NCBI GenBank assembly: GCA_009379825.1
Contig: WHTA01000018.1
Span: 24,021-88,020, forward strand
Direction: 5' to 3'
Length of the DNA: 64,000 nt
DNA from: Streptosporangiales bacterium
GTDB lineage: Bacteria; Actinomycetota; Actinomycetes; Streptosporangiales; WHST01
Shown here: piece after piece, positions 1 to 8,249 of the stretch
How positions within the stretch are numbered: the first letter of the stretch is position 1
Layout: every line of letters begins with the position of its first letter
Position numbers and translations under genes: made by a program
Notes under the pieces: model-generated
Told to the model about the DNA's origin: nothing
What the model saw: the letters and a program-made list of their open reading frames with translations, nothing else
Databases searched by the model: none

Positions 1-1031
1 GCTGGTCGAGCTGCTGAAGGAGTGGACCAGGGCGGCGGAGCGGATGACCGGGGGCCGGCCTGCCGGGCCGCGCGGGGCGGTGGGTGGACTCCCGCAGGCC
101 CCGCCCGACGACACCGGCGAGGCACTCGGCCTGCCACCCAGCCAGCTGACCGTCACCATCGGGTTCGGCCCCACGCTGTTCCGCGACCCGGAGGACGGGG
201 ACCGGTTCGGCATCGCGGACCGCAGGCCGAGCGCCCTGCAGGACCTGCCGCGGTTCGTCGGCGACGAGATCGACCCGGCGATCTGCGGCGGCGACATCGC
301 GATCCAGGCCTGTGCCAACGACCCGCAGGTCGCCGTGCACGCGATCCGCAACCTCGCGCGCATCGGGTTCGGCGCGGTCGCCGTACGGTGGTCACAGCTG
401 GGCTTCGGGCGGACCTCGTCGACCAGCCGCGAGCAGCAGACGCTACGTAACCTGATCGGCTTCAAGGACGGCACGAACAACCTCAAGCTCGAGGACGCCG
501 ACCTACTGCGCGAGCACCTGTGGGTCCGGCCGGGCGACGACCAGGAGTGGCTCGCCGGCGGCAGCTACCTGGTGACCCGCAGGATCCGGATGATGATCGA
601 GACCTGGGACCGCGCGCCGCTCGACGAGCAGGAGACGATCATCGGCCGGGCCAAGGGCACGGGCGCACCACTGACCGGCGACACCGAGTTCGACGCACTG
701 GACTTCGACGCGAAGAACGGCGACGGCGAGCCCACCATCCCGGACGTGGCGCACGTCCGGGATGGTGGGCTCGCCCCGCAACGGCGGTGCGCGCATCCTG
801 CGCCGCGGCTACAACTTCATCGACGGCTCGGATCAGCTCGGCCGCCTCGACGCGGGACTGTTCTTCATCGCCTACCAGCGCGACCCTGCCGACGGGTTCA
901 TCCCCGTACAGCGCAGCCTGTCCGTCGACCTGCTGAACGAGTACATCCGCCACACGAGCAGCGGCATCTTCGCCTGCCCACCCGGTGTCAGGCGCGACGG
1001 GGAGTACTGGGGCCAGACGCTCTTCGGCTAG
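1..1031 (+). pseudogene. Dyp-type heme peroxidase (EfeB-like), 3' part, frameshifted
   Basis: Dye-decolorizing peroxidase family; EfeB-type members are secreted heme enzymes linked to iron uptake or peroxide use. The frame is already open at base 2 (LVELLKEWTRAAERM), so the 5' end lies outside the window. The family signature GFKDGTNN is encoded around 460-483. After GEPTIP and AHVR the frame breaks near 770-780. The remainder (NGGARILRRGYNFIDG through GEYWGQTLFG) continues in the +1-shifted frame to the TAG at 1029-1031. The break adjoins a perfect inverted repeat at 725-775. The stop overlaps the convergent egtD stop. It could be a real pseudogene or a sequencing error; the rest of the sequence looks well conserved. 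Confidence 0.85.
725..775. repeat. Perfect 24-bp inverted repeat with 3-base loop inside the peroxidase gene
   Basis: Bases 725-748 are the exact reverse complement of 752-775, with GCG between. The repeat falls where family members read roughly AHVR-LA-SP. Here the extra residues DGG sit between AHVR and LA, and the frame is lost just after. If the 9 bases at 761-769 are removed, an imperfect palindrome remains, as expected if template switching had turned a quasi-palindrome into a perfect one. Confidence 0.9.
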
Positions 1032-2011
1032 GTGGCGACCGACAGCGACACGGCGAAGTCGCCTGCGGGGTCGGTCCACCACTGTGCGAGGGTCATGCCG
1101 GCGGACCGCAACTCGGCGGCGACGCGTTCCTTGCGGAACTTGGCGGAGATCTCCGTGCGCATCTCCTCGCCGGCGGCGAACGGCACAACGAGGTCGAGAT
1201 CGTCGATCGGCACGGTCTGGTCGGTGGTGGACCGCAGCCGCATCTCGACCTGCTCGAGCTCCTCGTCCCAGGCGGCGACGTGGGTGAACGTCTCGGGGTC
1301 GAAGTGGCCGTCCAGCTCGCGGTTGATCACGTGCAGCACGTTCTTGTTGAACTGCGCGGTGACCCCGGCAGCGTCGTCGTACGCCGCGAGCAACCGCGTC
1401 GTGTCCTTCACCAGGTCGGTGCCGAGTAGCAGGGTCTCGCCCGGTGCCAGGTGTGCGCGGGTCTGGCGGAGGAAGTCCGCACGTTCGGCCGGGGTGAGGT
1501 TGCCGATCGTGCCGCCGAGGAACGCCAGCAGCCGATTACCCTCGCGCGGCAGCAGGTGCAGCTGTTGCGCGAAGTCCGCGACCACCCCGTGCATGGTGAG
1601 CTCCGGGTACTCGCCGTGCAGTGCGCGGACCGCGTCGACGAGAGCACTCTCGCTGACGTCCACAGGGATGTAGCGGCGCAGGCCGTCCGCCGATCGCAGG
1701 CCGTCGAGCAGCAGCCGGGTCTTCGCCGACGACCCGGAGCCCAGCTCGACGACCGTGTCGGCCGCGGACAGCCGCGCGATCTCCACCGCGTGCTCCTCGA
1801 GGATGGTGCGCTCCGCGCGGGTCGGGTAGTACTCGGGGAGTCGGGTGATGTATTCGAAGAGCTCGCTGCCGCGCGCGTCGTAGAAGTGTTTCGGCGGCAG
1901 CACTTTCGGCCGGCCGGTGAGTCCCGACCTGACGTCGTCGGCGAGTGCCGCCGTGCTGTGCTCGTCGGTGAGGTAGCGGCTTACGGTCACGGTCGCCGTG
2001 GAGTCGTTCAT
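1028..2011 (-). CDS. egtD: L-histidine N-alpha-methyltransferase EgtD
   Basis: SAM-dependent enzyme that trimethylates L-histidine to hercynine, the first step of ergothioneine synthesis, in the cytosol. The 327-aa length is typical for EgtD. The N-terminus contains LPPKHFYDARGSELFEYIT, and the SAM loop GSGSSAKTR lies at residues 91-99. The start ATG is preceded by AAGGG. It is the last gene of the egtA-B-C-D order, 10 bases after egtC, so it is probably co-transcribed. Its stop overlaps the convergent peroxidase stop by three bases. No egtE (PLP-dependent lyase) is present in the window, so the last step must be encoded elsewhere or done by another PLP enzyme. Confidence 0.97.
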   Translation of the reverse strand: MNDSTATVTVSRYLTDEHSTAALADDVRSGLTGRPKVLPPKHFYDARGSELFEYITRLPEYYPTRAERTILEEHAVEIARLSAADTVVELGSGSSAKTRLLLDGLRSADGLRRYIPVDVSESALVDAVRALHGEYPELTMHGVVADFAQQLHLLPREGNRLLAFLGGTIGNLTPAERADFLRQTRAHLAPGETLLLGTDLVKDTTRLLAAYDDAAGVTAQFNKNVLHVINRELDGHFDPETFTHVAAWDEELEQVEMRLRSTTDQTVPIDDLDLVVPFAAGEEMRTEISAKFRKERVAAELRSAGMTLAQWWTDPAGDFAVSLSVAT

Positions 2012-2021
2012 GGGATCCCTT

Positions 2022-2750
2022 CTACAAGGACGTCAGGTGCACGCCGGTGCGGTCGGCTTCGACGAGTGTGCGGTCGGGCACCTCCTCCCAGTCGGCTCCG
2101 TCGTCGTCGGGCTCGGCGGCGAGCACGACCGCGTCGGTCGTCCGCCGTACGTAGAGCGGCTCGCCCCAGGTGGTGCCGGCGAGCAGGGAGCCGTCGGTGG
2201 CCAGCGTGGTGAGCCGCCCGTCGGCTGCGGCAGCGACGTCGGTGACGGTGCTTGCCAGCCCCGCGCCGAGCGACGCCCCGCCGGACCAGTGCGTGACGGC
2301 GAGGCCGAACATGAACGCGGAGTCGACTGCGGCCAGCGCGTCGGGCACCCAGCTCACCCGGTCCTGGAGCGTCTTGCGCAACGCCTGCGAGTCGAAGACA
2401 CAGCCGTTGTGGCTGAACAGCCAACCCTCGTGCGTGAACGGTGCCGCGCACGACTCGTCGGCCGGGTAGCCGGGCGTGGCCGATCGCACGGCCGCGAGCA
2501 CACAGCCGGACTCGACGGTCGGGGCGAGGCTCGCGAACGACTGGTCGCTCCAGATCGGTTGTGCGCGCCGGTATCTGACCGGTCGGCGGTGTCCGTCGAC
2601 GTACCAGCCGGCGCCGAAGCCGTCCACGTTGACGGTGCCGTGTCCTTGCCGGCGCGGCGCGTACGACTGCATCGCGAGCGAGTGCGGTGCGTCGAACACC
2701 AGTTGTTGCAGCGGCGCTCGTGGGCCCAGGTAGGCGAAATGGCGGCACAT
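2022..2750 (-). CDS. egtC: Gamma-glutamyl-hercynylcysteine sulfoxide hydrolase EgtC
   Basis: Class II glutamine-amidotransferase-fold hydrolase that removes the gamma-glutamyl group from gamma-glutamyl-hercynylcysteine sulfoxide. The protein is 242 aa and starts MCRHFAYLG. Cys2 becomes the N-terminal nucleophile after Met removal, which fixes the ATG at 2750; longer readings upstream would bury it. Further family sequence includes SHNGCVFD and the C-terminal half with DSAFMFGLAV. It starts 13 bases after the egtB stop and precedes egtD by 10 bases, consistent with one operon. Confidence 0.95.
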   Translation of the reverse strand: MCRHFAYLGPRAPLQQLVFDAPHSLAMQSYAPRRQGHGTVNVDGFGAGWYVDGHRRPVRYRRAQPIWSDQSFASLAPTVESGCVLAAVRSATPGYPADESCAAPFTHEGWLFSHNGCVFDSQALRKTLQDRVSWVPDALAAVDSAFMFGLAVTHWSGGASLGAGLASTVTDVAAAADGRLTTLATDGSLLAGTTWGEPLYVRRTTDAVVLAAEPDDDGADWEEVPDRTLVEADRTGVHLTSL

Positions 2751-2763
2751 GCGTGAGCTCCGA

Positions 2764-4071
2764 TCAAGCGTCTCGTGCGCAGCGGAAGCCGGCGAAGATC
2801 TGCCGCCGGATCGGCAGGTCCCAGTTGCGGAAGGTCGCGCGGCACGCGGTCGGGTCGGTCGCCCAGGAACCGCCGCGCAGCACCTTGTAACCGCCGTCGA
2901 AGAAGACCTCCGAGTACTCCTGGTAGGGGAACACGCAGAAGCCGGGGTGGCCGGTGAACTCGGTGGACGTCCACTCCCACACGTCGCCGAGCATCTGGTG
3001 TGCACCGTAGGGCGAGGCGCCGAGCGGGAAGGAACCCGCCGGCGTCGGCCGGTAGCGGCGCTGGCCGAGGTTGACCGTGTCGTCGGTGCCGGGCTGGTCG
3101 CCCCACGGGAACCTGCGCTTGGTGCCGGTGTGCTGGTCCCACGACGCGGCCTTCTCCCATTCCGTCTCCGTGGGCAGCCGCTTGCCGGCCCATCGCGCGT
3201 AGGCGTCCGCCTCGTACCAGCAGACGTGCTGTACCGGTTCGTCCATCGGCAGCGGCTCGGGGCGGCCGAACCTGCGGCGCAGCAGCTGCCCACCCTCGTG
3301 CACCCAGAACGCCGGTGTCCGCTTGCCGGAACGGCAGCGCCAGTCCCAGCCCAGCTCGGTCCACCAGCGGCGATCGTCGTAACCGCCGTCCTCGACGAAG
3401 TGCCGGTACGCCTCGTTGCTCACCGGAGTGGTGTCGAGCCAGAACGCGGGTAGGTCGACGGTGTGTGCGGGGCGCTCGTTGTCGTACGCCCACGCGTCGG
3501 TCGAGGTGCCCATGGTGAACGGCCCACCCTCGACCAGCACCTCCGCTGCGGGTTGGGCCGTGCGCGGCGCCGGCAGGTCGTCGGTGCTCGGCAGCGCCGG
3601 CTGACCGCGCCGCAGCTGGTGGGTGGCGAGCATCGTCTCGTCGTGCTGGTGCTCGTGCTGCACCACCATCCGGTAGACGAAGCCGCCGTCGAGCAGCGAG
3701 CTCTCCTGGGTGAGCCGTACGGTGTCGAGCGAGTCGAGCACCTTGCGGCGTACCAGGCCGATGTAGTCACCGGCCTCCCGCGGCGAGAGCAGCGGCAGCG
3801 TGGGGCGTTCGGTGCGGGGATGCTCGAACGCGTCGTAGATGTCGTCGATCTCAGGGCGCATGGGTTCGATCCCCGCGGCGGCGCGGAGCAACCACAGCTC
3901 CTCGTAGTTGCCGACGTGCGCGAGATCCCACACCAGCGGCGACATCAGCCGGGAGTGCTGTGCCACCAGCTCACCGTCGTCAAGCACCTCCGTGGTGAGG
4001 CCGAGACTGCGCTGCCGCACCCGTTCCAGCTCGTCCGCGACCATCGTCTTGAGTGCGTGTTCTTCTGTCAC
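2764..4071 (-). CDS. egtB: Hercynine oxygenase EgtB
   Basis: Non-heme iron enzyme that joins hercynine to gamma-glutamylcysteine (or cysteine) with O2, forming the C-S bond and sulfoxide. It has 435 aa: an N-terminal DinB-like domain followed by a formylglycine-generating-enzyme/sulfatase-modifying domain ending GFRCARDA. Candidate iron ligands are His52 (AHVGNYEE) and His139/His143 (QHEHQHDET), matching the known H-n-HxxxH pattern. The GTG start at 4071 overlaps the egtA TGA as GTGA, implying translational coupling; the frame is open upstream, but those residues read across egtA. Presence of egtA and egtC supports gamma-glutamylcysteine as sulfur donor. Confidence 0.95.
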   Translation of the reverse strand: MTEEHALKTMVADELERVRQRSLGLTTEVLDDGELVAQHSRLMSPLVWDLAHVGNYEELWLLRAAAGIEPMRPEIDDIYDAFEHPRTERPTLPLLSPREAGDYIGLVRRKVLDSLDTVRLTQESSLLDGGFVYRMVVQHEHQHDETMLATHQLRRGQPALPSTDDLPAPRTAQPAAEVLVEGGPFTMGTSTDAWAYDNERPAHTVDLPAFWLDTTPVSNEAYRHFVEDGGYDDRRWWTELGWDWRCRSGKRTPAFWVHEGGQLLRRRFGRPEPLPMDEPVQHVCWYEADAYARWAGKRLPTETEWEKAASWDQHTGTKRRFPWGDQPGTDDTVNLGQRRYRPTPAGSFPLGASPYGAHQMLGDVWEWTSTEFTGHPGFCVFPYQEYSEVFFDGGYKVLRGGSWATDPTACRATFRNWDLPIRRQIFAGFRCARDA

Positions 4072-5273
4072 CGTGCCTCCTCGAGTGGTTGGGCCCGTGT
4101 GGTCACGTCGTCGGCCGGGCAGCGCCCGTGGCGTACGTAGGTGTGCAGGTAGCGGTCGACGAGGGTGAGCAGCTGCGGATGCACGCGCCCAGCGGACAGT
4201 GCGCCAAGTGCGGCGTCGAAGCAGTCGGCGGCGGCGCGCGCGAGTCGGGGGTCGGCTAGCCCGCGGCGTGCGGCGACCTGCCAGGCGCCCGCCACCGGCT
4301 CCGCCGCGGCCATGGCCAGGTCGCCGGCCCTCGGGTCGTCGACGAGGGCGGTGAGCACGGCGATCGGTACCGGCCACCAGGTCTGCGACTGTGCGTCCAC
4401 GTAGCGCACCTCGAACCAACCTCGTGGCCGTACCGGCGGGAACAGGGTGGTCAGGTGGTACGCCAGGTCGTCCGTGGTCGGCGGTGCGCGGCTGTCGAGC
4501 CACTGCCTGAAGGTGAGCTCAGGCTCGCAGCGCCAGGCGCCAGGCCGCCTGCGCACCATCACCGGCGCGTCGAGCGCGTACTCCGCCCAGCCCACGACGG
4601 GGTCGGCGCCCGGCACGGGCGCGGAGGTCCGCGGCGGGTCGAGCCGCTGCCAGACCGCCTGCCTGGCGGACTTCCACCCGGTGTGCCGGCCCGCATGTAC
4701 CGGTGAGTTGGCGAACGCCGCGACGAAGACCGGGCCGACGGCGTTCAGCAGCCGCCACCGCCGTCGCACGTCGGCAGCGTCGCTTCCGGCGTCCAGGTTG
4801 ACCTGCACCGCCGCAGTGCTGCACATCATCAGCCGGCCGGTGCTGCCCAGCCGGTCGTAGTACGCCTCCATGGCGTCGTAGCGGGGCGCACGCAGCTGCC
4901 GCCGCGGCGTGCGGTGCGGGTCTATCGCGGTGGGGAGGAGGGTGAGGCCGAGTGGCCGGAGCTGTCCGGCGATGTGCGAGACGTCGGCGGCGAGAGCCTG
5001 CCAACAGGCGGTGAGGCCTACCGTGGGCGGCGAACTGAGCTCCAGCTGCCCGCCGGGTTCGAAGGTGATTGTGCTGCCCGCCGGTGGCGGTGCGTGATCT
5101 GCGAGGAGTGTCCTGAGCTGGTCGAGCGGAACCGGTCGGTGCGGTTGCGCCAGATCGGCGACGAGCCATTCCAACTCGGCGCCGACGTACGTCGGGGGAC
5201 CGGTCTTGAAGCAGATGCGCTTCACGTAGCCGTGCACGTCGGCGTAGGTGTGCAGCAGCTCGGCGGTCGTCAT
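4068..5273 (-). CDS. egtA: Glutamate-cysteine ligase EgtA
   Basis: ATP-dependent ligase making gamma-glutamylcysteine, the sulfur donor for EgtB in actinobacterial ergothioneine synthesis. The protein has 401 aa, with GAELEWLV near residue 31 and a glutamate-cysteine ligase type-2 core (TFEPGGQLELSSPP, MCSTAAVQVNLD). I chose the ATG at 5273 because GAGGTGG lies about five bases upstream. A GTG at 5282 would fall inside that ribosome-binding site. Its stop overlaps the egtB start. The upstream neighbour on the same strand is the selenoprotein gene, 85 bases away, with no clear terminator between. Confidence 0.95.
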   Translation of the reverse strand: MTTAELLHTYADVHGYVKRICFKTGPPTYVGAELEWLVADLAQPHRPVPLDQLRTLLADHAPPPAGSTITFEPGGQLELSSPPTVGLTACWQALAADVSHIAGQLRPLGLTLLPTAIDPHRTPRRQLRAPRYDAMEAYYDRLGSTGRLMMCSTAAVQVNLDAGSDAADVRRRWRLLNAVGPVFVAAFANSPVHAGRHTGWKSARQAVWQRLDPPRTSAPVPGADPVVGWAEYALDAPVMVRRRPGAWRCEPELTFRQWLDSRAPPTTDDLAYHLTTLFPPVRPRGWFEVRYVDAQSQTWWPVPIAVLTALVDDPRAGDLAMAAAEPVAGAWQVAARRGLADPRLARAAADCFDAALGALSAGRVHPQLLTLVDRYLHTYVRHGRCPADDVTTRAQPLEEAR

Positions 5274-5358
5274 GCGGACCACCTCAACCGTTGGCGGGCC
5301 ATGAGCTCATGGTGCCCGTCGCCTCTGACAACACTCGGTCGTCCAACCTAACGCGGCA

Positions 5359-6276
5359 TTACAGGTCCCAGCGGGTTTCCGGCGCCTCCGCGGAGCGCAG
5401 CAGCTGCAGAGCGGTCTCCACGACCTGCCGATGCCGCTTCGTGTCCCCGACCGGACCGATCGTGCGGCCCATCAGGTGCGGGGTGACGAGCACGCGGGGA
5501 ACCCGCAGGCGTCCTGCGGTGTGCCGGAACGCGCGTACGTACACCGACACGGTGGCGATACCTGCGGCCTCGAGTGCCCTCGCGACGAGCCCGACCGACT
5601 CGTGACAGACCGGTCACGTGCCGACGAGCAGGCACACGTCGACCTCGTCGGCGACGAGCCGCTCCGCCCAGGCGGGGGCCGTCTGCTCCCGCAGCCGGAC
5701 CTGCGAGGTGGCACCGGTGAACGCGAAGTGGGTGTCCGCGAGCTGCACCCGACCCTCGGCCTCGAGGTCGCGCAGGACGGCCAGCGGAAAGACGGTGCCG
5801 GGGTCGCGCTGCGCGGTCAGGGCGTCGTAGCCGGGATGCCGCGCGGTCAGCTGGGCGTCCGGCGTGTCGCGGGGGATCTCCGACAATGTCGGCGATCCGC
5901 GCAGGAACTGCTTGATGAGGGCCAGCGACTCCGCCTGGGTCGGACCATCAGGACCCATCGGGTCGTCGCCGACCCGGAAGACACCGCCGGCGGTGATCAA
6001 CGCGAGCCGCAGGTCGGCAAGATCGCCGTCCACGACGGTGAAGGGCGCGTCCTCCACCGTCGGCCCGTCGTCCTTCTCGTACGCGGCGACCTGCGCGGCG
6101 TAGACGGCTTCCCTGACGGGCGCGTAGTCACCGGTGTCGAAGGCTTCCCCGAGTCGCTGCAGGATCTCCGCGATAGCATCCGCCGCCAGCTCGTCCGACA
6201 TCGACTTGAGGAACTTGAACTGCATGTCGGCGTGCTCACCGTAGTAGAACGACGTGCGGAAGTCCTCGAAGTCCAT
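5359..6276 (-). CDS. Selenoprotein of the glycine/sarcosine/betaine reductase component B type (UGA = selenocysteine 221)
   Basis: Read conventionally, the frame stops at the TGA at 5614-5616 after 220 aa. Reading on in frame gives 84 further well-formed residues to a TAA at 5359. The TGA codon falls in U-P-V-C-H, a U-x-x-C redox motif, flanked by LLVGT and ESVGLVARALEAAG. The whole resembles GrdB-related oxidoreductases (N-terminal FRTSFYYG, then FTGATSQVRLRE). The natural product is therefore about 305 aa with Sec221 and Cys224. A hairpin with GGTC in its loop lies just past the TGA (see 5585-5616). It probably acts as a cytosolic thiol/selenol reductase; the substrate is unknown. It lies directly upstream of egtA. 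The alternative is a simple nonsense mutation, but the clean downstream frame and motif argue against that. Confidence 0.85.
5585..5616 (-). promoter_or_regulatory. SECIS-like element (UGA plus hairpin)
   Basis: On the minus strand, the UGA at 5616-5614 is followed after ten bases by ACGAG (5603-5599), a nine-base loop TCGGTCGGG, and CTCGT (5589-5585). This makes a 5-bp stem. The loop contains GGTC, matching the apical GGU feature recognised by SelB in bacterial SECIS elements. The UGA-to-loop distance (15 bases between them) is close to the range known for bacterial elements. The stem is short, so the structure is suggestive rather than proven. Confidence 0.6.
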
Positions 6277-6357
6277 GGCTGCCCCAATCGACGCACCTGG
6301 GTGCCAAGCCTAGGACCGCCCGGAGCACCCGTCAGTGATCGAGCACACATCCCTGCG

Positions 6358-6855
6358 TCAAAGGCCGGCGTCGAGGCGCAGCCGGGTCAGCTCGTCGTGC
6401 AGCTCCGCCCGTACCTTCGGGTCGTCGGTGTCGACGGTCCCGTCCGGCTGCACGATCCAGTAGAGCCGGTCGGAGCCCGGCTGCCGGCGTACCACGACGT
6501 CGACGACACCGTCGGTGAGTATCAGCCGGGTAGCCAGCTGCCGGGTCCAGGCCACCCGCTCGACCGCCAGGTCGACCAGCGGTACCCGGTCGGTGAAACG
6601 CAGCACAGTACGGCGGGGCAGCCACGGCAGCAGCCCGACAACGGTGAGTGCACCGTGGCGGTCGTCCCAGTCGACCCGGGCGACCTGCTCCCAACCCCAG
6701 CGCGACCAGCCCGCGGCGCCGTCCGGGCCGGTGAGGCGATGCAGCGCAGCGTCGGTGGCGACGACGGACGCCTCGTCGACATCGCAGGCGTAGGTCAGCA
6801 CCCGCTCACCCGGCGCGAGCTCCGCCAACCGGCGTACCGGGGCCGGGCTGCGCAC
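6358..6855 (-). CDS. Conserved actinobacterial protein of unknown function
   Basis: About 165 aa, soluble, no signal peptide or membrane segment. The layout resembles an unnamed family common in actinomycetes: an N-terminal APGERVLTYA stretch, a central WGWEQVARVDWD segment, and a C-terminal half with VVVRRQPGSDRLYWIVQPDG followed by DDPKVRAELHDEL. The frame is open further upstream (to 7032) but that part is low-complexity. I chose the GTG at 6855 because it puts the conserved part about 14 residues in. No function is assigned; it sits alone between the selenoprotein and a small membrane-protein gene. Confidence 0.6.
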   Translation of the reverse strand: MRSPAPVRRLAELAPGERVLTYACDVDEASVVATDAALHRLTGPDGAAGWSRWGWEQVARVDWDDRHGALTVVGLLPWLPRRTVLRFTDRVPLVDLAVERVAWTRQLATRLILTDGVVDVVVRRQPGSDRLYWIVQPDGTVDTDDPKVRAELHDELTRLRLDAGL

Positions 6856-7028
6856 CTGGCTCGCCAGCCATGCGCTGCATATCGCAGCGCCTCCCACCAC
6901 CGTCGAGCTGCCGTACGCTCCGGTACCGGGAGGTCGACGGCCGGGCCTACGTGGGTAGCCATGGCACATCACTGCACTGTCACGACTACGAGCGTCTCCC
7001 GCGGCTGTCGCCCCGTCTGTGACTGGGC

Positions 7029-7265
7029 TCACCGAGGACCTGGCCGGTGCTTGACGATCCAGAACGCGCTGGGGCTGGATACGTATTCGACCCGCGTGGG
7101 TTCGCTCCGCAGCGCGTCCAGGTACGAGCCGAGGTGCAGGCCGACGACGAGGAACGCTGCCACCGCGAGCAGCGTCCCGGCAGCGAGCCTGTCGACCAGC
7201 CTGGAGGCGGGCGCCAAACCGTCGACGTCGAGCGTGCGCCCCGACCGCGACCGCGGCTGCGTCAC
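7029..7265 (-). CDS. Small single-span membrane protein, third in a coupled set
   Basis: 78 aa with an Arg-rich N-terminus and one hydrophobic segment at about residues 27-48 (LAAGTLLAVAAFLVVGLHLG), then a short polar tail. The GTG start at 7265 overlaps the TGA of the preceding 51-aa gene in a GTGA junction, so it is probably translated by coupling. No family is recognised. It is the last of three such coupled genes starting with the CPBP protease homologue and may be an accessory subunit. Confidence 0.55.
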   Translation of the reverse strand: MTQPRSRSGRTLDVDGLAPASRLVDRLAAGTLLAVAAFLVVGLHLGSYLDALRSEPTRVEYVSSPSAFWIVKHRPGPR

Positions 7266-7417
7266 CTCCGACGAGCTGATTCAGCCTCGGTCGCCGAGGT
7301 GTGGTACCGGATCACGCCGGTGACCAGCGGGCCGAGCACCGAGCTTGCTGCGATGACCGCACCCAGCGCGATCAATGCACCATCCAGCCACCGGTCGCCG
7401 CGTATCGTGCCGGTCAC
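7262..7417 (-). CDS. 51-aa single-span membrane miniprotein
   Basis: Starts at GTG 7417 and overlaps the stop of the upstream CPBP gene as GTGA; its own stop overlaps the next start the same way. The encoded peptide has one hydrophobic helix (about residues 14-36, from ALIALGAVIAASS to GPLVTGVI) and a basic C-terminal end. It is too small to classify. The double 4-bp coupling is the main evidence that it is a real gene. Confidence 0.5.
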   Translation of the reverse strand: MTGTIRGDRWLDGALIALGAVIAASSVLGPLVTGVIRYHTSATEAESARRR

Positions 7418-8162
7418 GGGTGTCCCAACCGGCCTTTCGTGCCCACGACGAGGGCCAGGGCAGTCACCAGGTAGACGCCGAGGATGGCCCAGTCCGGCGT
7501 GTCCAAGGCCGTGGTGTACGCCCGCTCTCTGGCAAGGAGGATCAGGTAATCCTGCGCCGGTGTGAAGCTTGCGTGCATGAGGATGCACAGACCGACGCTC
7601 CTGGTCCGGTTCCACAGCAGGGTGTAGGGGAAGGCCAGGACCATCGGGACGACGAAGCCGGCCGGGCCGTAGATCGGCACGTGCCAGACTCCCCAGGCAA
7701 GGCCGATGATGAGGGTCGCGACGACCGGTGAGTACCGCTGTTGCAGCATCGGCAGCCCGAAGCCTCGCCAGCCCGGGTCCTCCAGCGCCCCGCCGAGCAC
7801 GAGCACGAAGAGGATGTGCCGGCGTACCGCGGCAGGCGCTCGACGGCGAGATTCCAGTCGACCGGCTCGCCGAGCACCTGGAGCACCCCGGCGGGCCCAG
7901 GGCGTAGAGCCACCAGCCTGGTGCCACTCGCAGGGCGCCACGTCGGACGCAGCCAGTCGACCAGCCGATCTCCCCGCAGGCGGGTCACGACGCCGGCGGC
8001 AACCGCCGGCCCAAGCGCGCCGAAGAGGAAGGGGACGTCGCCTCCGCCCACTGCCGCGACCGTCCAGAGGGTCCACGAGATGCCGTAGGCGAGGACGACG
8101 AAGCTGACCACCGGGTGCCGTTGAACCCAGTGCGCGGTCCTCGTCGTCGGCGTGCTGCTCAC
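7414..8162 (-). pseudogene. CPBP-family intramembrane metalloprotease homologue, multiply frameshifted
   Basis: The gene begins in one frame (VSSTPTTRTAHWVQRH, then FVVLAYGISWTLWTV). It reads best in a second frame near 7930-7885 (PGWWLYALG), returns to the first (VLGEPVDWNLAVERLP), and near 7815 moves to a third that encodes ILFVLVLGGALEDPGWRGFGLP, WHVP and HASFTPAQDY. The EDPGWRGF, WHVP and HAS blocks are the CPBP/Abi protease motifs, so catalytic residues survive across frames. At least three small indels are needed to restore one ORF. It could be a decayed gene or an indel-rich assembly stretch. Its stop is coupled to the following miniprotein. Confidence 0.75.
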
Positions 8163-8249
8163 GCTGACAACCTGCCAACGTCCTCGTTACCGGGGTACGG
8201 AGCTTCGTCGGCGCAAGCACCACCGAGGTGCCGAGGGCGCGCGGTGGTG

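Noticed and set aside
2764..4503. Longer start for egtB at 4503
   Set aside because: The extra 144 residues are a frame inside egtA. The GTG at 4071 gives the normal EgtB length and couples to egtA.
1028..6276. Selenoneine pathway (SenA/SenB/SenC)
   Set aside because: EgtB here is the ergothioneine type with egtA and egtC present. No glycosyltransferase (SenB) or SelD-like SenC is adjacent.
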